From positions 20,313,511-20,377,510 of the forward strand of contig CM036159.1 in NCBI GenBank assembly GCA_020631735.1: DNA of 64,000 nt. The letters run 5' to 3'. The position numbers were made by a program, and so were the translations under genes. The notes below the pieces were generated by a model, which saw nothing but the letters and a program-made list of their open reading frames with translations, searched no databases and was not told the origin of the DNA. Below, piece after piece: positions 33,977-45,465 of the stretch. Numbering within the stretch: position 1 is the first letter of the stretch; each line of letters starts with the position of its first letter. Origin of the DNA: Saccharum officinarum (Eukaryota > Streptophyta > Magnoliopsida > Poales > Poaceae).

Positions 33977-34173
33977 CGTTAACAGATGGTCAGCGACAGT
34001 GAAACGCCGGCCCGAATAACCGACACCCGCCAAAAACGCGAAAAGTCCACCACACACCCAAACGGTCCGTCCAGCCGTGGCCGCAACCAACCCACGGCCG
34101 CTGCACCGGAGCAGCAGAACCCACCAAACCCTACGTCGCCGCGGCGGCCGGCGCGGGCAGGGATCCTGGAGGG

Positions 34174-37100
34174 ATGGTGGCGATCTCGATGTACCGCGGC
34201 AGCCTCCACATTGGCGGTCACGACAGCGGCGCCCCTGCCCCGCGCCGATGGGAGGCGCCCCGGCCGGCGCTCGACGCGAAGCGGTTCCGCCGCCTCCTGC
34301 GCAACCGCTCCCGCGCCGTCGCGCGCCTCGCCGGGACGCCGCCGCGGCAGGTCTCCCAGTCATCCTCGGACTTGAATGGAGGTCGTGGCGCCGCGGACTC
34401 CGAGCGGGAGGCACCGGATGAGGAGGAAGCGGACGACGGGGGAGAAGAGGAGCAGGGACAGCTGCAGCAGGACCAGGACCAGGGACATCAGCAACATCAG
34501 GAGGAACAGGGGAATGGGGAGGCGGAGCAACAGCAGCAGGAGGAAGAGGAGGAGCAGGAGGAGGGGGCGGTGGAGGACGCGGACATGGAAGATGCGGGGG
34601 AGGTAGTTGTTGAAGGGGATGGTAATGGCGATGCTGAAGAAGGTCAGGGTGAAAGTGAAGGTGTTGACCCAAACCAGGAGGAGGTGAGGGCCGTCCGAAT
34701 TCTTCATTACCACTTCGCTATCGGTTCGTTGTTTTATGATCGGTATCCGTGTGTATTTGCTATGGGACTGTGCCACTGCTAACTGCTAATAGTGATCGGA
34801 AATTTAGGGAACAGTGTAGATACTGAGATTCTATGTTGCAAGTTAAGCCGGAAAGAAATTAAGTGTTGCAGTTCCTAGGACTGTAGGAGGATATTGATGG
34901 ATGTTAAGAAGAGTTAGGTTCCTCGAAGGAATTGATGACAATAATGTGTTTTGAAAATAGATTCTACAATTTGGCATCTGCGTACTTGTTCAATCTGGCA
35001 AAAAAATGGCAGCTATTTCCATCTTGCAGTGAAAAACGAAACTTCTGAGATAGATTAATCAGCACTAAACATTGTAGTTGCCAAAAGAGGATCATGTTCT
35101 TCTGTTAGGAACTTGGAATACTTGATTGCTACTGAACACAAATTTAGCTAAGGCTGTTGTATTACTTGGAGATTTTCTCTCGTGCTTTTTGAAGGCATAA
35201 GTACTTGAGTAGAACCAAGTAAGGTTGCATATTGCTTGCATCTGAATAGGTGTCTAAACATTTGACATTTGTGCTTTGTTTTTGTTATGTTGCAAGCACT
35301 ATCTATCTACGTGGCTTTATTGAAACAACCATAGTTTTACATTTATTCCAGGTGAGTTATCCTGATGGAATTGATGAGAAGAAGAGAAAGCTTAATGAAA
35401 AGCTGGACGTCCTAAATAAAAAGAAGCACGGCCTTGTGCAGATGCTGAAGCAGGTATCTATTTGTGCCATTATTTATATTTCTGGTTGGTTTGTGTGTGG
35501 TTATAGTTTAAAACAAATGGGTATTTGCTGCATATTCGTCAGCTGAATACGTACTGGGCTATGTCAGATGGTACCCAATCTTTTACTATGTGTGATGACC
35601 AATTTGGTAACGTATTGGTCTGAATGGAACTAAAGAAACAACAGTAACCTTTCAGTTCCAAATGTCAGTTGACCCCAAATGAAGCATAGCTCAACCTGTG
35701 TTGTTCTGGAACTTCGCTATTAGTGCTAGGAAAATTTCGCTGCAAACTAGGATGAGTTGCATATATGCCCATTGTAAATGTGAAACTTGCAAATGTAAGT
35801 TAGTCTGTATGAATATGGTCTGCTCATTATTCTTTGTTGGATAGGTTATAATAGTCTGGCTAATTTTTAATCATTATGTCGCATATGTCATTGCATCACG
35901 ATGCTTCACAGGATGATTGGACATTTCAAGTAACTTCCTATGTGCTTGGGGCGTTTAATTGCTTTCGCATAATGTTACTACTAAAGTTTTGGTATTTACT
36001 TCCTCTAAACCTTTTCACCTTTGACTACCAATATCCAAAAAGTGACATTGCTAGATTCATTGTGGAAAAAATACTTTTACAATACATAACTAGTTTCATT
36101 TTAAATAATACATTGTTATAGATAGCACTAGTCTAACTGTCTTAGGGAAGACCTAGATGGACTTATAATTGTGATCTGAGGAAATATTTCCTATTCAAAT
36201 AAATATTCTACTTGTTGTTTTGTTTCTCAGCCCATTTTAGAAGGAATAGCAGCAAATGCATGCACTGTTATTTGGTTGGTTTGCTGCTCTCTTTTAGGCC
36301 TTGTTTGGATGTTGTCGGATTCACTTCAATCCACATGTGTTGGGGTGGATTAGGGTGGAATTTAGTTCAAGTTCTACTCTAATCCATCTAAACACATGTG
36401 GATTGATGCGAATCCAACTACGTCCAAACAAGGCCTTATTTTGACTGAGAACTTCATTGTCAGGGTACTAAATGCCATTGTTTTGGCTGTTTGAATAGGT
36501 CTTAAATGCAGAAGAAGAAATTCAAAGGCGTAGTATGCAGGTTTCATTGCGTGCTGCCATGCCTCAGCCGTCAGAAAATGCAACAGATGGAAGTTCTGTT
36601 TCTAGGTTGGCCCCTAGAATGACTGTTGATGTCAATTTTGGTGATGTTGCTGGCGATTCAGATGCTGGTTCCAACCAGGGCACTCCTGGACGCCCCTTGC
36701 ATCACTTCCACAGTATCTCTCCTTCAACAGCCTCTTTTGCGAGGTCACCGTTTGGTTCTCTACAGGCAAGCTGCTCGAATGCTCATTCAGTAGTCTTGTA
36801 ACTCCATATCTACTTTTGTCTGTGTTACATGTTTTGGCAGGTGTTTAAATGGTACCAAATTGCAAGCGTGAGACTTCAAAATCAGCTGATAACTTAAGTA
36901 GTAAATAAAGATGATTCTTTCAATGCTGCCCAGTTTGCTTATATGCCATTTCTGACTTTCTTTGTTGGGTTGGTTCCCAGATCAGCTCATAAATAAAGAC
37001 GATTCTTTAAATGCTTCCCAGCTTGCTTATATACCATTTCTGACTTTCTTTGTTGGGTTGGTTTTAGTATTCTCACATTGCTAAAGAACCACATCTAATG

Positions 37101-37307
37101 TTACAGGGCCACACTCCAAGGAGTCCGGCAACATTCTCTACGGCAAGTCCATCACGCTTTGCCACAAATATACACCAAGGACAACCTCCCGCACTTTATT
37201 CAGCATCATTGCCAGGAAGTAATTATGTAGCCTCATCACCTTCCCCGGCCGCATCTGGTGGTTCTTCCTCGGTGTTCAGGGACCCTCGCCCACCTAACTC
37301 TACATAG
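34174..37307 (+). CDS. Conserved Gln/Glu-rich plant protein, function unknown
   Basis: Four exons join in phase 0: 34174-34683, 35352-35453, 36499-36765 and 37107-37307, giving 359 residues. The N-terminus MVAISMYRGSLH and the basic RFRRLLRNRSRAVARL segment are followed by a long acidic, Gln-rich region (about residues 80-170). Next is a short coiled coil (EKKRKLNEKLDVLNKKKHGL, then a QMLKQVLNAEEEIQRR segment). The C-terminus is Ser/Pro-rich and ends SNYVASSPSPAASGGSS...RPPNST. I recall this architecture from plant proteins annotated as glutamine-rich or 'Mediator subunit-like', but that name is weakly founded. The third intron starts with GC rather than GT (TACAG/GCAAGC), a known minor class. 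Low complexity and coiled coil suggest a nuclear or scaffold role; this is inference. Confidence 0.85.
36297..36435. mobile_element. Palindromic Tourist-type MITE in intron 2
   Basis: Ends GGCCTTGTTTGGATG and CGTCCAAACAAGGCC, flanked by TTA (36294-36296, 36436-36438). The 139-bp sequence is nearly self-complementary around the ATCCACATGTG motifs. Related to 50183-50320. Confidence 0.92.
36880..37066 (+). repeat. Tandem duplication within intron 3
   Basis: Two diverged copies of about 95 bp each contain GATCAGCT, AATAAAGA, GATTCTTT and CATTTCTGACTTTCTTTGTTGGG. The second copy ends next to the splice acceptor of the last exon. Confidence 0.85.
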
Positions 37308-37687
37308 GTTATGCTTTGTTCGTAGTTCTACTGCCGTATGTGTGTTATTTATTGACAATGTTGCTAAAAATCTCTTAGCTACCCAGGGATTTAGTAATGT
37401 TGTGCTTCGGGCAACACTAGTGGAAAAACAAAACTCGTCTCTTATGTGTGTACTGTAATTAGCATGTAACATCACTGAAATTATGTAAAAATCAGGACAT
37501 TCATTCTCCTGCTAGGTGCTAGGGCGCCAGATCTGGACATGTGCTAGGTAAATGTATTTTATTACTAGATTCGAACTTCGGAAGTGTCAATCAAGTATTC
37601 GTATCATGAATTGAGTTGCGTTGCAGCAAGTAATCAAGGCTTGTGCTGAAATTGCAATTGCAAACTTCTTTTTCCCATCTTTATTTA
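37308..37687 (+). other. 3' UTR and downstream of the Gln/Glu-rich gene
   Basis: AT-rich sequence follows the TAG stop. Frames at 37236-37475 are shadows. The polyadenylation point cannot be fixed by eye. Confidence 0.4.
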
Positions 37688-37929
37688 GGCCTTGTTTAGA
37701 TTGAAAGTTTTTTCAACCTGATGAATAGTACCACTTTCGTCTTATTTGACAAATATTGTCCAATCGTGGACCAACTAGGCTCAAAAGATTCATCTCGTGA
37801 TTTCCAACTAAACTGTGTAATTAGTTATTTTTTTTACCTACATTTAATACTCCATGCAAGCGGCTAAAAATTGATGTGATGGAGAGAGAGTGAAAAAACT
37901 TGGAATTTTGAGGGTAACTAAACATGGCC
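37688..37929. mobile_element. MITE with TTA target site (GGCCTTGTTTAG family)
   Basis: Ends GGCCTTGTTTAGATTG and ACTAAACATGGCC, flanked by TTA (37685-37687, 37930-37932). Core has GGCTCAAAAGATTCATCTCG. Confidence 0.93.
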
Positions 37930-37932
37930 TTA

Positions 37933-39165
37933 CTGCTGAACGATCGTTTTATTGTTTGGGCGGTACTGCTTTAAGCTTCCGACCAAATGGTGAAACAAGC
38001 AACTTTTGGTTAAAGAAGTAACCGATGCACAACCACAAGATCATGTGGCAATCAAACGTCGACAAATGTACAAATGAGACAACAGCTGATTAGTTGCATT
38101 GCGTGTACAGAGAGTAACAAATGGCAATGTTCCAACTCGTCCAAGGTTCATACAATCCTTTTAGGGCATCGAAGGCAGGGAACTACATGAAGTTGCAAGA
38201 AGAAAAAAATCAGTATAGTAACTGGAGATCAAGTTTACAGGCATATATAAATAAATATAGAAAACACATGGCATTTGTTGATAAGATAATGAGTTATCTG
38301 ACGCTTTAACAAGAAAGTTGTTGATGCACGTTTGCATCAAGAAATGGGCACGAAGAGGCAATCAATGGAACATCTAACCACAACTCTATCTTGTATTTTA
38401 AAGGCAATTTTGTTTGCAAGGCCACATGCAAGACACATCTCACTATACTCTGTGCGTAAGTTGGTCTTGACACCAGCAACAAGGCAAACATGTGTAAAAT
38501 ATGACCAATCTGAACCAAACTTTGGATACATAAATTACCCGGTAGTAGCAAGTTCTGTTATTCCAACAAGAGATTCACCAATGATTGTTTTTTGGGTAAA
38601 GATTCACCAATGATTGGTCGGACTAAATACTACATTTATTTGCTCAGGAGGAAAGTTGGCTGTGAGAATGATTTATTGCACGTAGTCTTTCCTAGGACCA
38701 TTCCAACAGGATGCTACCCCAACAAAACTTCACGCTGATAGAGGTGGCATTATCAGAACACTATAATGAACACTAGAACTATGCACATAAATTGCTGTGG
38801 GCCCAAACAATGATTTCGAGCTTGTCGGGGAACCAACTGAATACTGATAAATGTATACTGCTGAGAAGGCACATAATGAGATGGGCAAAATAAGTGAAAC
38901 AAACTCTAGAAAGTGATTAGACAGCTTGTTGCATTTGGAATAAGGAAACAAACATGTACCCCAGTAAGTTTCCACCCAACTGAAACTGTTCTCTAAGCAA
39001 AATATACCTTATCAACTAAAACTGTCATAGATTATTTGTAAACCGTAGATGACGATTTATTAGCAATATAAAAATGAAAGATAACAGGTGATGCAAATCT
39101 TCATAATCAAAATGTTATATTACCTCATCCAATGCTGTTGTCAAATCGTAGGCCTTCCCCATCCC
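37933..39165 (-). other. Probable 3' region of the DUF538 gene
   Basis: On the minus strand a GTAATA donor-like site follows GCATTGGATGAG downstream of the DUF538 stop, so a 3'-UTR intron and a further noncoding exon may lie here. No conserved coding exon is visible; frames at 38121-38613 are unassigned. Confidence 0.3.
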
Positions 39166-41838
39166 CTAAAATTGGGCAAAGAAGTCCTGCAAGGTCCAAC
39201 ACAGTATTTAGATCAAGCAAACTAACATAGGGGCCAAATACCATATCGAACTCGGAGCTGGAGGAAGGTCATCTTCCCAGTTGGAAGGTGACATACATCC
39301 AAGCACATCAATTGCATACATACTGAAAATCATGTCATAATATCATGTCTATAGGTCACATGCATCATTTCAAAAGGAATTTAATGTCGATGGTGACAAG
39401 TCAGATTCTCAAAACAATCTGTTTAACCTGTAGCAATTTTCCGGTGGATGGGATCATTTATCCTGATAGTAAATGACCTAAGAGAATCTAAAAAAAACTC
39501 AATTCAGATTGATCACTCTAAGCAATAATAATTTCTATTACCTTCAGCCAGTGACTCTAGTGAGCTATCGACTGCATAATATTACAGAATACCACAAATC
39601 AATAAATCAAGTTCAATTTGTTTGACCCCTTGCTGTGCCCCCTTCATGACTAATTCTCAAATATTCTGTATTTCTAGTTTACCACTGGAGAGATTTAAAA
39701 ACCAAATTAATTTGTATAATTTGACAATTGTTGAGCAACCAAGTGCACACAAAGTTTTGAAAATCAACGATTACGACGCGCCTAGTCGCGACTAGTCGCT
39801 AGGCTTTGGCCTGGCGCCTGGACTAGGGGGCTAGTCGGGCCTCAAGTCGAGCGGAGAAGGATAAGGGGGAGAAGGGGGGAGAGAAAGTCGTGTGCGTACT
39901 CGCCTCGACCTCCGCCGGGAAGCAGGTCCCGCCGGCTGCGCTGCTCGCAACTCGCCTGGAAGCAGATCCCGCCGGCGAGCCTCCTGCCCGCCTGGCAATC
40001 CCCGCCGGCGACGCGGCTCGTGCTCCTCCCCGCCGGCGACGCCTCCCCTGCTCCTCTCCGCCGGTGACGCGGGTCGTCCTCCTTCCCGCCTGGCGGAGGT
40101 CGCTGGTGGGGGAGGAGGAGCGGGCGTGCGGCGAAGGGGAGCGGTGGTGCGGGCGAGCGGGCGCAGAGAGGCGTTCGGGAGGGAGAGAGAGGAGCAGGGG
40201 AGAGGATAAGGGGAGTTGGGCCGTGGTGGGTGAGTTGGGCCGTTAATGGGCCTTTTTTCTCTTTCTCCCCATTCCATGACCACTTCTCTTCTATTTTTTT
40301 TCTTTTCTTTTAAGTAAATATACATGTATTCTGCTCAAAAAATGTATATATACATGTATTAGCCATCGCCTAGCAAAACGCCTAGCATCGCCTAGGCTCG
40401 ATTAGTCTCTAGGCTAAGGGTCGTCGCCTAGATTTCGCCTAGCGCCTAACAAAACTTTGAGTGCACATCAAATCCAGTGGTGCATATGAACTATCAGTAA
40501 AAACTAAACAATAGTGCTGGACGCCTGGATTCAAAAAGATGACTCATACCAAAATAAATTTCAGCAACAATAAGCATAGAAATCCATAAGTACTACAAAT
40601 CAAGAAATCACTTGAGTATAGGTAGAGTGTCTTCCTTCAGTAATAGTGTGATACTACCAGCACAACCTCTTGTTCAGTAATAAGGCAATACCACAAAAAC
40701 TGATCTCAAATCAAGTAATACACCAATCCTCTGACCTCTTTCACCAGCACCGTAAACAGTAACCACACTGATCCTCAATACCAAAGTCCTAAAAACTGAC
40801 ATGTATTACTCTCCCAACTCAAAGTCAACATGCAATAAAATTGAAAGATAAACTATATTTAGGACCCTCTAAAGAACCTCCACGCCCTGAAGTCATGCAT
40901 ATTATTTTACAGTCACGCGCCGTCCCTTTAATTGCCATGTCAATTTTATTTACACACAATAAGTAATTCTCAGCTTGTTTTCCCTTCACAACCACGCTAC
41001 ATCCATTCTACAGAAATGTCAAAACCAACCACCATCAACATCAAACAACGAGCAAGCCTCTAGAAAGAACACAAGCCCCGTACGAAACTACCACATTAGA
41101 CCACATCCTCCTAGGATAACTTCACTCGAATCCACGGGTTTGACAAACAAAACGCAGACAAGGAATCAAACTCACTGGATACTTGTCGTCGACTCAATTT
41201 CCCATCATGGACTAGATTTACCAGCATACTGATAATATCCGATAAGCACAGACAACGAACTGGTTCAACGCAGTGTTGCTGAAGAAGAACTCGGGTAGGT
41301 TAGGTACCTGGAACCATTTGGCGGCGACGGCGAGCGCGGAGGAGAGGCGGCACCTCCTGGAGTCCTCGCAGGCGTGGAGCGACTGGAAGTCGTCGGCGGG
41401 GAGCTTGCGCGTGATCCACCCGATGTCGATGTAGACGTAGCGCGGCGGCGGGGGCAGGTCGACCTTGATGCGGACGACGTTGTACCAGATGAGGAAGCGG
41501 CGGACCTGGACGCCCTGGAGGTCGGAGAGTGAGCCGTAGCGGAGCACCCCCGTGATGTGGGCCTCGAAGTAGGTGAGGTACTCGAAGTGGACGTAGCAGG
41601 GGCCCGCGAGGTCGACGGTGAGGCTGCCGTTGCTGGCGAGCGAGAAGGCGGTGACGCTCGAGGGGAAGATGCCCGGGGGCAGGCCGTACTTCGGGAGGAG
41701 CTCGGCGAGGGTCAGCGAAGGCGAAGGGGGAGAGGGAGAGGGAGTAAGAGAGGAGGCGGGAGAGGTCGCGGGCTCCGCCGACGCCGTGGTGGCGCCGGCG
41801 GCGAGGAGAGGCAGGAGGAGGAGAGCGAGACGCCGCAT
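39166..41838 (-). CDS. DUF538 secreted protein
   Basis: Two exons: 41308-41838 (177 codons) and 39166-39186 (DFFAQF and stop), giving 183 residues. Residues 1-21 (MRRLALLLLPLLAAGATTASA) form a clear signal peptide. After a Ser/Pro-rich linker the DUF538 domain starts at LAELLPKYGLPPGIFPSSV (about residue 44) and continues with CYVHFEYLTYFEAHITGVLRYG and LQGVQVRRFLIWYNVVRIKVD. It ends near AAKWFQ. DUF538 proteins are plant-specific, beta-rich and mostly of unknown biochemical role; reports link the family to stress and lipid or pectin interaction. The first exon is secure. The six-residue terminal exon is inferred from a good acceptor (CCTTGCAG/GACTTC) and frame continuity. The 2.1-kb intron carries a hAT-like insertion. 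Confidence 0.82.
39750..40459. mobile_element. hAT-like element in the DUF538 intron
   Basis: Perfect terminal inverted repeats CAAAGTTTTG / CAAAACTTTG are flanked by a perfect 8-bp duplication AGTGCACA (39742-39749, 40460-40467). Subterminal regions have repeated CGCCTAG motifs in both orientations. The centre (39890-40240) is GC-rich and exon-like, with repeated CGCCGGCGACGC units, and may be captured first-exon sequence. No transposase frame is present. Confidence 0.88.
40460..41307 (-). other. Remaining intron of the DUF538 gene
   Basis: AT-rich, no coding similarity. The 85-codon plus-strand frame at 40975-41232 has no recognisable feature. Confidence 0.5.
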
Positions 41839-42056
41839 TGGGAGGAGACGGAAAGAGAGCACGTTTTTTTCCCTCCGCCTCGGTGGGGCGTCGCAACGGG
41901 TAGTAGTAAGCAGGGGTTGCCGGCGGGTAGGTGCCACGATGGGCTGGCTGTGCGCCTGCGGGGCCTGGGTCCCACCTCCACGAGGTTTCAGAGACGTGGT
42001 CAAGGACTGGAGTCAAGATTGATAGGATTTGGGGAGTTGCTCGTAGCACGATTACG

Positions 42057-42285
42057 GCCTTGTTTAGTTGATAAATTTTTTTTTTGTAAAATGCAACTGT
42101 AGCACTTTCGTTGTTATTTGACAATTAGTGTCCAATCATGGTCTAATTAGGCTTAAAAGATTCGTCTCGTCCATTTCGTCTAAACTGTATAATTAGTTTT
42201 ATTTTTTATCTATATTTAATGCTTCATGCATGCGTCTAAAGATTCGATGTGACCTATTGTTCTTTTGCAAAATTTTTTGCATCGG
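42057..42285. mobile_element. MITE (GGCCTTGTTTAG family), right end decayed
   Basis: Starts GGCCTTGTTTAGTTG. The core GGCTTAAAAGATTCGTCTCG and TTCGATGTGACC are present, but the right terminus has lost the inverted repeat. It lies about 220 bp upstream of the DUF538 ATG. Confidence 0.75.
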
Positions 42286-42289
42286 GAAT

Positions 42290-42695
42290 CCAGGGACGGA
42301 TATGCCTCTGCCTCCGTGGGACAGCGAATAGTGTTCATGCTTATGAGGCTAAGATCATCTTTAGATTCTATGTTATAAAGTTTATAGCCATTAAACTTTG
42401 AACTATTTTAGCTCTTGAAGCTCTAAATAAACAGTCACATGTTATTGTTGTCTAAAGTTTTTTAGCTAAACTCACAAAAAAAATAATTAATTTATCAGAC
42501 CACACAAATAAGTTAAAGTAGGCTATAGTGGACGAGCTAGGCGTGCTGAACTTATGTAACTTGCGGGAGAAAAACTCATGTCACCTTCAATAAGAAAATG
42601 TGGCCTTACTAGATCAGAGTAGGATTAGAAATGCATTTTCACTTGGGCTTCTTTTGTTAAGCGAGAAATGCATCTCCACTTGGAAAACTTTTGTA
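42290..42695. other. Intergenic DNA
   Basis: No gene visible. The MITE-like motif CATTTTCACTTGG / CATCTCCACTTGG is duplicated near 42633 and 42669. Confidence 0.4.
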
Positions 42696-42967
42696 GGCTT
42701 TGTTTGATTCTATATAAAAGATAATTATCTGCTAATAGTTATCTCTTTTGGATCCGTACAGCTAATAAAATAGCTAATTGTTAGCTGGACTTATAGATAA
42801 TAATTATCTCACTAGTTGAACCAAATCAGATAATAGCAGCTATTACTATCTTGGTAGCATTTTTCATTAGCTGTGCAAACACCCTCCAGCTAATTGTTAG
42901 CTAGCTAATATTAGATATGAGCTATTAGTTAGCTAACTATTAGTAGATAATGAATCGAAACAAGGTC
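42696..42967. mobile_element. Tourist-like MITE rich in TAGCTAATA motifs
   Basis: Ends GGCTTTGTTTGATTC and GAATCGAAACAAGGTC are inverted. The interior resembles the element at 16464-16706. Borders are approximate. Confidence 0.55.
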
Positions 42968-43537
42968 TAAGCGTACCACGAAGCCCATATGAGAGGAAAA
43001 ACAGAAGAAACGGCAGAGTTACCGGGGAGTGATGATTTGACTCATGGGTAAAAGCATTCCTGTTACGGTCAGTGAAGTCCGACCTCATAAAATTGTCCCA
43101 TGAAACGATGTCATTAATCTGAAATTTAACCTAGACCTAAATGTTTTCTCTCTTTTGTGAACAATGTCGTGTCAATACTTCGTCACCGTGTCACAATGCA
43201 TTGTCGCCTCTTAAACCTACCCATTTGTTGCCTTCCTCACCAACCTTATCTCCCGCGCATCCGCAACTAATTGACAACATTTGCCGTGTAACATTACTAT
43301 CACATTGCTAACGGTGCTTGTCTTGCTCGTTTCTTGGGTATTGATGATCAGAATGCACCGTCGCATCTAGAACCTAATTTACCATTTAGTATATCGTTTT
43401 AAACTTTTGATTGAAAGCCATCGCCTTTTTAATAGTTTAAATTTAAATCTACCAGCAAGAATGACATGTATAGCTGTATAAGGAACCTTCCTTCATGTAT
43501 GATTTGCTTGTCACGATAATATTTTTTTCTTTTATTG
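42968..43537. other. Intergenic DNA
   Basis: No recognisable gene, RNA or repeat border. Moderately AT-rich. Confidence 0.4.
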
Positions 43538-43656
43538 CCCCGTCCATTCTAAATTGTAAATCGTTTTTTATTGTATATTTAGACATAGCATGTATCTAGA
43601 TACGTAGCGAAAACTATGTATCTTGAAAAGACAAAATAACTTATTTTGAAACGGGG
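43538..43656. mobile_element. Degenerate Stowaway-like MITE
   Basis: CCCCGTCCATTCTAAATTGTAA and TTATTTTGAAACGGGG are imperfect inverted ends around an internal ATGTATCTAGATAC palindrome. Confidence 0.45.
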
Positions 43657-43739
43657 AAATATTTTAGATAGCCAGAGAGTAAAGTGGGGTGGGCCGTGGG
43701 GGCCGATGGGATTTTTTTTGGCCACCAACACATGATAAC

Positions 43740-43846
43740 CACCCCGTTCGCTTGAACTACTTTTCAGCCAATAAACAATGTTTTTCTATCACAACAAATC
43801 AGCATAAATATCAGTATAAGCTAAATTTCAGCATAAACAAACAGGC
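43740..43846. mobile_element. MITE fragment (CCCCGTTCGCTTG)
   Basis: Begins CCCCGTTCGCTTGAAC and ends AAACAAACAGGC, with internal CAGCATAAATATCAG / TTCAGCATAAAC repeats. Similar to 28135-28263. Confidence 0.4.
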
Positions 43847-44496
43847 ATAGGCGCAGCATATGCACGATGCACTAGAGTTACGGCATAGTAGAGGAAGCTA
43901 GAGAGGATGCGACTAGCATCATCGCAGCCAAAACCAAGGGGAGAGAGTGACCTCGAAAGATTGTAAGAATAGAGTACGTGATAGCTTCCAGAGACTATAA
44001 GACTGATAATTGGCGGCCTCTCGGTTCTTGCACTCATGGAATACCTCTCACTATGGGAAGCTTGCAAGAGGGAATTGAGGACCGCATGGTTCAGCGTTGG
44101 ACGTCGAACGATGACACTTATTCAGTGAGCTTCGCCTACAGGGCCCTGCATTTGGGTGCAACTTGATCCAATGATCATAAATTGATCTAGAATTCATGGA
44201 GTCCATTGTAGGTGAAGTTGTTCCTATGGCTGGCATTCAAACGCTGTCATTGGGCAGCTGTTAGGAGATTGCGCCAAAGGCTGAAAACACATTAGAATTG
44301 CCTTCTATGCGACCAATAATTGGAAACTAGTGAGCACATGTTCAATTTGTTCATTGTCTGCTGCTTCTTAGCCCAAGTTTGGTTCTCGGTGTTGTCTGCT
44401 CTTGGCAAACTAACCGATGGCAAACACGAACCAAGGTAATTCTGGGGAGCGATTGATTGGGCCTCTCAAGATGGATTTGACTCACTGTTTGCCTTG

Positions 44497-44741
44497 GGCT
44501 GTGTTTAGTTGTGTAAAAAGGTGTTAAAAAAGTACTGTAGCACGTTTTGGTTTTATTTGGCAAATAGTGTCCAACCGTTTACTAATTAGGTTCAAAACGT
44601 TCGTCTCGCAAAGTATAACCAAGTTGTACAATTAGTTTTTTATTTCATCTACATTTAGTACTCCATGCATGTATCGCAAGTTTAATGTGACGGGAATCTT
44701 TTGTTTGCACAGTACTTTTTTTTGAGGAAGTAAACACAGCC
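44497..44741. mobile_element. MITE nested in the LINE remnant
   Basis: Ends GGCTGTGTTTAGTTG and TAAACACAGC(C), flanked by TTG (44494-44496, 44742-44744). Same family as 30179-30423. Confidence 0.9.
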
Positions 44742-44810
44742 TTGATCACTTGGTGCATTTGGAAAGAACGGTACACGAGATTGTTCAATCTTGAGGTCAC
44801 CTCCGTCACA

Positions 44811-45075
44811 GCCCTTGTTTAGTTCCCCCAATTCTCCCCAAATTTTACTATGCAAAAAGAAGATTTCCCGTCACATCAAAAATGTCGGCAAATGCATGGA
44901 GTACTAAATGTTAATAAAATCAAAAACTAATTGCACAGTTTTATTGTACTTTGCGAGACGAATATTTTAAGCTTAGTTAGTTAAAATTTAGATAATTTTT
45001 ACCAAATACAAACGAAATGTTACAGGAATTCTGATACAGTGTTTTTCTTCCAAATTCTCTCATCTAAACGAGGCC
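44811..45075. mobile_element. Second MITE nested in the LINE remnant
   Basis: Ends GCCCTTGTTTAG and CTAAACGAGGCC, flanked by ACA (44808-44810, 45076-45078). It lies in the opposite orientation to 44497-44741. Confidence 0.88.
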
Positions 45076-45234
45076 ACAGATCTGTCGGCTAGAATAACTC
45101 CGAGGTTCAGCTTTGGATCCAAGCGAGAGATACGAAGCTAGAGTCCCTGGTCCATACAGCTAGATGGAGTTAGGTTCTGTGGTGTTGGCCTTTTTTTTTA
45201 ACAAAAACGAATAGAAGTTCTGTATTTCAATTAA

Positions 45235-45465
45235 GGGCATGTTTGGTTTCAATGGGTTAAAGTTTAACTCCCATCACATCAATGTTCCCTCAAATGCATG
45301 GAGTACTAAATGTAGACTAATTGCATGCATGTCGACACAGATTAGGAGTAATTTACGAGGCGAATCTATTAAGCCTAATTAGTCCAAGATTGGAAACTCT
45401 TTGTTAAATAAGACGAAAGTGCTACAGTGTTTGTTAAACTTTAACTCCTCAAACCAAACACCCCC
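45235..45465. mobile_element. MITE (GGTTTGGTT / TTAAAGTTTAACTC family)
   Basis: Ends GGGCATGTTTGG and CCAAACACCCCC, flanked by TAA (45232-45234, 45466-45468). Related to 21615-21842. Confidence 0.9.

Larger units (their letters stand above)
43975..45230 (+). pseudogene. LINE reverse transcriptase C-terminal (zf-RVT) remnant
   Basis: Across stops, the plus strand reads like the end of a plant L1-type ORF2: YSVSFAYRALHLG (about 44119-44157), VKLFLWLAFKRCHW (about 44214-44255) and LITWCIWKERYTRLFNLE (about 44744-44797). These fit the zinc-binding RVT region. Several in-frame stops make it non-functional. Two MITEs (44497-44741, 44811-45075) split it, and its end is near a T-rich/A-rich tract at 45190. 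Confidence 0.7.
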
